A stretch of DNA of 21,787 nt from a virus, in the IMG/VR virus record IMGVR_UViG_3300038682_000244, positions 1 to 21,787 of that record. The stretch is one strand, 5' to 3'. Of this stretch, positions 20,002 through 21,787 are shown in pieces. How positions within the stretch are numbered: the first letter of the stretch is position 1; each line of letters opens with the position of its first letter. Below the pieces are notes generated by a model that was given only the letters and a program-made list of their open reading frames with translations, did not search any database and was not told where the DNA came from. Made by a program: the position numbers and the translations under genes.

Positions 20002-20441
20002 TGGATAACCCAACACTACTATTTAAGCGGATGCGAAATCACGATCTACCTTTGCCGTGCTACGAGACAGACGGATCGTCAGGCATGGACCTTCGTGTTG
20101 TAGAGGATATCAGCATCCAGCCTCTGAGCGTTGCCAAGGCACCAACCGGCTGGGCGGTTGAGATCCCAAAAGGCTATGAAGGCCAGATCAGGATTCGCTC
20201 AAGCGCTTCACAGCAAAACCTAATAATTCCAAACTCGCCAGGCACGATTGACAGCGATTACCGCGGCGAAGTCATCATTCTTCTTCGAAACATGTCGCTC
20301 GACCGTATCGTGATACCGGCCGGACGGCGGATCGCTCAACTAATCATCGCCCCAGTTGCATTGGCGCACGTTCAAGTCGTCGACGATTTGTCGACGACTG
20401 AGCGCGCAGATGGCGGCTTTGGAAGCACTGGCCAGGACTAA
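20001..20441 (+). CDS. dut: dUTP diphosphatase (dUTPase)
   Basis: A 146-aa trimeric dUTPase that turns dUTP into dUMP and pyrophosphate, keeping uracil out of phage DNA and supplying dTMP synthesis. All five motifs are present: 1 GSSGMDLR (about 26-33), 2 RIRSSASQQN, 3 GTIDSDYRGEV (with the uracil-binding Tyr), 4 RIAQLIIAP, 5 RADGGFGSTG at the C-terminus. Motif 2 is unusual in reading RSSAS where RSGLA is common. GGGGAG lies just upstream; a GTG at 19998 is an alternative start. It is the last recognisable enzyme of the operon. Confidence 0.95.
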   Translation: MDNPTLLFKRMRNHDLPLPCYETDGSSGMDLRVVEDISIQPLSVAKAPTGWAVEIPKGYEGQIRIRSSASQQNLIIPNSPGTIDSDYRGEVIILLRNMSLDRIVIPAGRRIAQLIIAPVALAHVQVVDDLSTTERADGGFGSTGQD

Positions 20442-20702
20442 ATGGAATTGAAGTGGCCATATATCTATCGCTGGGAGCGCTTAGGCCGCAAGGGTCAATT
20501 ATGCCGGGTAACTGCCAGGGGTAGAATGAACTCGATCTGCGTTGAGTTTGAAGACGGTTTCACGATGATTACAAGTGGCAATGCGATCAGAAAAGCACAT
20601 GCAAATGTTGCAACCAAGTCGCAACCAAGAAGAAAACAAAATTTGCCGCCGATCTCGATGAATATTGATGTTTTCACGTATGAAAACGTGAAATCCAAGT
20701 GA
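20442..20702 (+). CDS. small phage protein of unknown function (86 aa)
   Basis: Its ATG directly follows the dUTPase stop (TAAATGG). The N-terminal two thirds (MELKWPYIYRWERLGRKGQL, RGRMNSICVEFEDGFTMIT, SGNAIRKA) forms a basic, compact, SH3-like beta unit; similar 'WPYIYRWERLGRKGQ' proteins recur in rhizobial phages as hypotheticals. The last ~25 residues are Lys/Gln-rich, and an 8-base inverted repeat lies within the final codons. Function unknown; RNA or DNA binding is possible from charge. Confidence 0.7.
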   Translation: MELKWPYIYRWERLGRKGQLCRVTARGRMNSICVEFEDGFTMITSGNAIRKAHANVATKSQPRRKQNLPPISMNIDVFTYENVKSK

Positions 20703-20732
20703 TTGCCGTGAAATTGATATGCAAAAGTGAAA
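20672..20732. repeat. GTGAAA repeats at two-turn spacing with an inverted partner
   Basis: TTTCACGT (20672-20679) and ACGTGAAA (20686-20693) form an 8-base inverted repeat. Further GTGAAA copies lie at 20708-20713 and 20727-20732, giving three direct copies about 20 and 19 bases apart. Such helical phasing suggests a protein-binding array at the end of the operon, in an AT-rich stretch. Confidence 0.35.
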
Positions 20733-20748
20733 CAGATAGTTGAAAACG

Positions 20749-20778
20749 TTATACGCCAATATTCAACCAAGCGTATAA
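20749..20778. repeat. 8-base inverted repeat in the AT-rich gap
   Basis: TTATACGC (20749-20756) and GCGTATAA (20771-20778) are perfect inverted copies with a 14-base spacer; GTTGAA/TTCAAC overlap the same place. In the 129-base gap before the last small gene this is a candidate operator or promoter element. No T-tract follows. Confidence 0.35.
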
Positions 20779-20831
20779 ACTTGGAATTTAAAACCAAATC
20801 ACCTACCGTTTAATAAATCATTGGGGGTGGT

Positions 20832-20987
20832 TTGTTTTATAGAATAATATTCGGAGCGCTGGCGGTCATGGCAATAGCGTACACGGTGCTGCATTACGCA
20901 TTTGTTGGCAAGCCGTCACCGCACATTGGCGACATGATGTCTCTTGTCGCTTGTCTCTACTGCGCCGCAGATTTTCTGGAGATTTAG
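20832..20987 (+). CDS. 51-aa small membrane protein
   Basis: A TTG-started ORF with GGGGG 4-5 bases upstream. It begins (M)FYRIIFGALAVMAIAYTVL, a clear apolar segment of about 20 residues with a positive residue near the front, then a short polar loop (GKPSPHIGD) and a second weakly hydrophobic stretch (MMSLVACLYCAADFLEI). It therefore looks like a one- or two-span inner-membrane peptide. It ends just ahead of a hairpin terminator. A lysis or membrane-stress role is possible, but its early-operon position argues against a normal holin. Confidence 0.5.
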   Translation: MFYRIIFGALAVMAIAYTVLHYAFVGKPSPHIGDMMSLVACLYCAADFLEI

Positions 20988-20990
20988 AAA

Positions 20991-21017
20991 TAAAAAAGCC
21001 CGGGCTTTCCCCGGGCT
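20991..21017. terminator. hairpin terminator, strongest on the minus strand
   Basis: AGCCCGGG (20997-21004) and CCCGGGCT (21010-21017) form a perfect 8-base stem with a 5-base loop. On the minus strand it is followed by TTTTTTATTTC; in the plus direction the tail is GGTTTCATT. It probably ends leftward transcripts from the right-hand gene and may also help end the rightward operon. Confidence 0.72.
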
Positions 21018-21093
21018 GGTTTCATTGCTTCCTCCGTTGGTTTCCACTGCTTGGACACTCGGAATCTAGCCGTCGAATAATTTAGCATATTCG

Positions 21094-21133
21094 CAAAAAA
21101 CAAAAAAGGGGCCAGCGCGCTAGCGCCAGCCCC
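21094..21133 (-). terminator. rho-independent terminator of the right-hand minus-strand gene
   Basis: Read on the minus strand, GGGGCTGGCGC and GCGCTGGCCCC form an 11-base stem (two central G-U pairs) with the loop TAGC, followed by TTTTTTGTTTTTT. Read on the plus strand the two G-U pairs become mismatches, so it is strand-specific. It lies 6 bases past the stop at 21139. Confidence 0.87.
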
Positions 21134-21138
21134 TCTGA

Positions 21139-21770
21139 TCAGTTCTTCACAAGGTCTATGCAGACCTCCTTTCCGTTCGGCTCTTTCCACTTCACCAGCT
21201 TGCCCTGGGCAACAAGCGCCTTTACAACTCTGTGCGCCTTTGTGTCGTCGCCCCGGATTGCTCTAGCGACCTCCCTATTGCTGAGCGGGCGGCCAGCCTT
21301 CCGGCGAGCAACCTCAATAGGGTGGAGATGCGGGGTTATGTCTTTCATCTTGTGATCGACGGTCCCAGCGAATTGTTGTCGCCGGTCGATGATCGGCCCA
21401 AGGTTTGAGAAAATCAGGACCGACAAAGCCGGAAAGAATGTGCCGCCAAGAAACAACGCCAGCGGCTGGAAGAATGGCTGATACAAGGCAACCGTGTCTT
21501 CCGTCATCCAAAAGAGCAGAGCAGCAAACCGCTTTGCTCCGCTGTTCACCACCTTGCGAGCTCCAAGATCTGCCCGACGACTGCGGGCTTCGTCCAGGCG
21601 CTGCTTAGCGATGGCAGCAGCTTTCCAATGACCGACGCATAGCGGCCACCGGCCAGGATCAAGCGTTGCCGGATCCTTCCCGTCACATTCAGCCATGATG
21701 CCGCGCTGGGCGGCAGCCAGACTGTCTGAATTGGTTTCGATGTCGGTTTTGGCTTCATCGATCGCCAGGC
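21139..21770 (-). CDS. partial membrane protein with C-terminal winged helix
   Basis: The 3' part of a minus-strand gene, cut by the right end; the frame stays open past 21696 (the first visible ATG) into the edge, so the start is missing. The last 17 bases (21771-21787) are adapter and must not be translated. About 210 residues remain: a helical region (HWKAAAIAKQRLDEARSRRA), an apolar segment FFQPLALFLGGTFFPALSVL extending to about 30 residues (one or two membrane spans), then PLSNREVARAIRGDDTKAHR and VVKALVAQGKLVKW, a winged-helix-like end. A membrane-anchored DNA-binding or regulatory protein is possible. No family name is offered. It ends at the strong terminator. Confidence 0.66.
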
Positions 21771-21787
21771 GATCGTGACTGGGAAAC
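21771..21787. other. random-PCR (SISPA) primer sequence, not biological
   Basis: GATCGTGACTGGGAAAC is the exact reverse complement of GTTTCCCAGTCACGATC, the 17-base constant part of the tagged random primer commonly used to amplify virome DNA or RNA. It sits precisely at the end of the window. A 17/17 match at the very end is not plausible by chance. The few bases next to it (about 21762-21770) may derive from the primer's random 3' part. Confidence 0.93.

Noticed and set aside
20984-21190. A 68-codon minus-strand frame
   Set aside because: It runs through two terminator hairpins and the end of the neighbouring gene and has no ribosome site.
1-21787. CRISPR array
   Set aside because: No regularly spaced direct repeats of 20 bases or more with unique spacers were seen; the only repeat clusters are short iterons and operator-like sites.

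Overview
This window reads as the early region of a temperate, lambda-like phage of an alphaproteobacterium, most likely a Rhizobiales host. The grounds are a GapR/DUF2312-type nucleoid protein, an initiator-like tRNA that closely resembles the alphaproteobacterial tRNA-fMet pattern, and many tightly overlapping small genes typical of rhizobial phages. No integrase, structural, packaging or lysis gene is present, so only part of the genome is here. The last 17 bases (21771-21787) are exactly the reverse complement of the fixed part of a widely used random-PCR (SISPA) primer. The right end is therefore almost certainly an amplification artefact and not phage DNA, and the sequence probably came from a virome library.

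Left block (1-5983, minus strand): a leftward operon starting at a promoter near 5926-5955. In order of transcription it holds two small proteins, an ERF-family single-strand annealing protein, two small unknowns, a long Ala/Glu/Lys-rich coiled-coil protein, three small proteins (one a zinc ribbon), a YqaJ/lambda-exonuclease-type nuclease, a phage accessory protein, an HNH/Ref-like nuclease, and a 51-aa membrane-like peptide. A further gene runs off the left edge. ERF plus YqaJ is a complete Red-like recombination module.

Control block (5880-7460): an S24-type repressor on the minus strand is flanked on both sides by related operator-like sites, with a divergent Cro/YdaS-like regulator on the plus strand. 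Next come an initiator-like tRNA-Met(CAU), a strongly base-paired stretch that may be a small RNA, and a rho-independent terminator.

Right block (7462-20987, plus strand): two small proteins, then an O-like replication initiator whose gene carries a cluster of iterons followed by an A-rich purine tract (a lambda-type origin), and a DnaB-family helicase. Beyond these lies a nin-like string of about 25 short genes, mostly overlapping by 1-14 bases. Recognisable members are a double-HTH protein, an orphan DNA methyltransferase, a GapR-like protein, an HNH nuclease, a Fic (AMPylase-type) enzyme, a GGQ release-factor-like protein, a DHH/DHHA1 phosphoesterase, a free-standing IS1595-type zinc ribbon, dUTPase, and a final small membrane peptide. 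Two terminators separate this block from a minus-strand membrane/winged-helix gene that is cut by the right end.

Promoter, operator and RNA-structure calls were made by eye. Family names come from motif recognition, with no database search.
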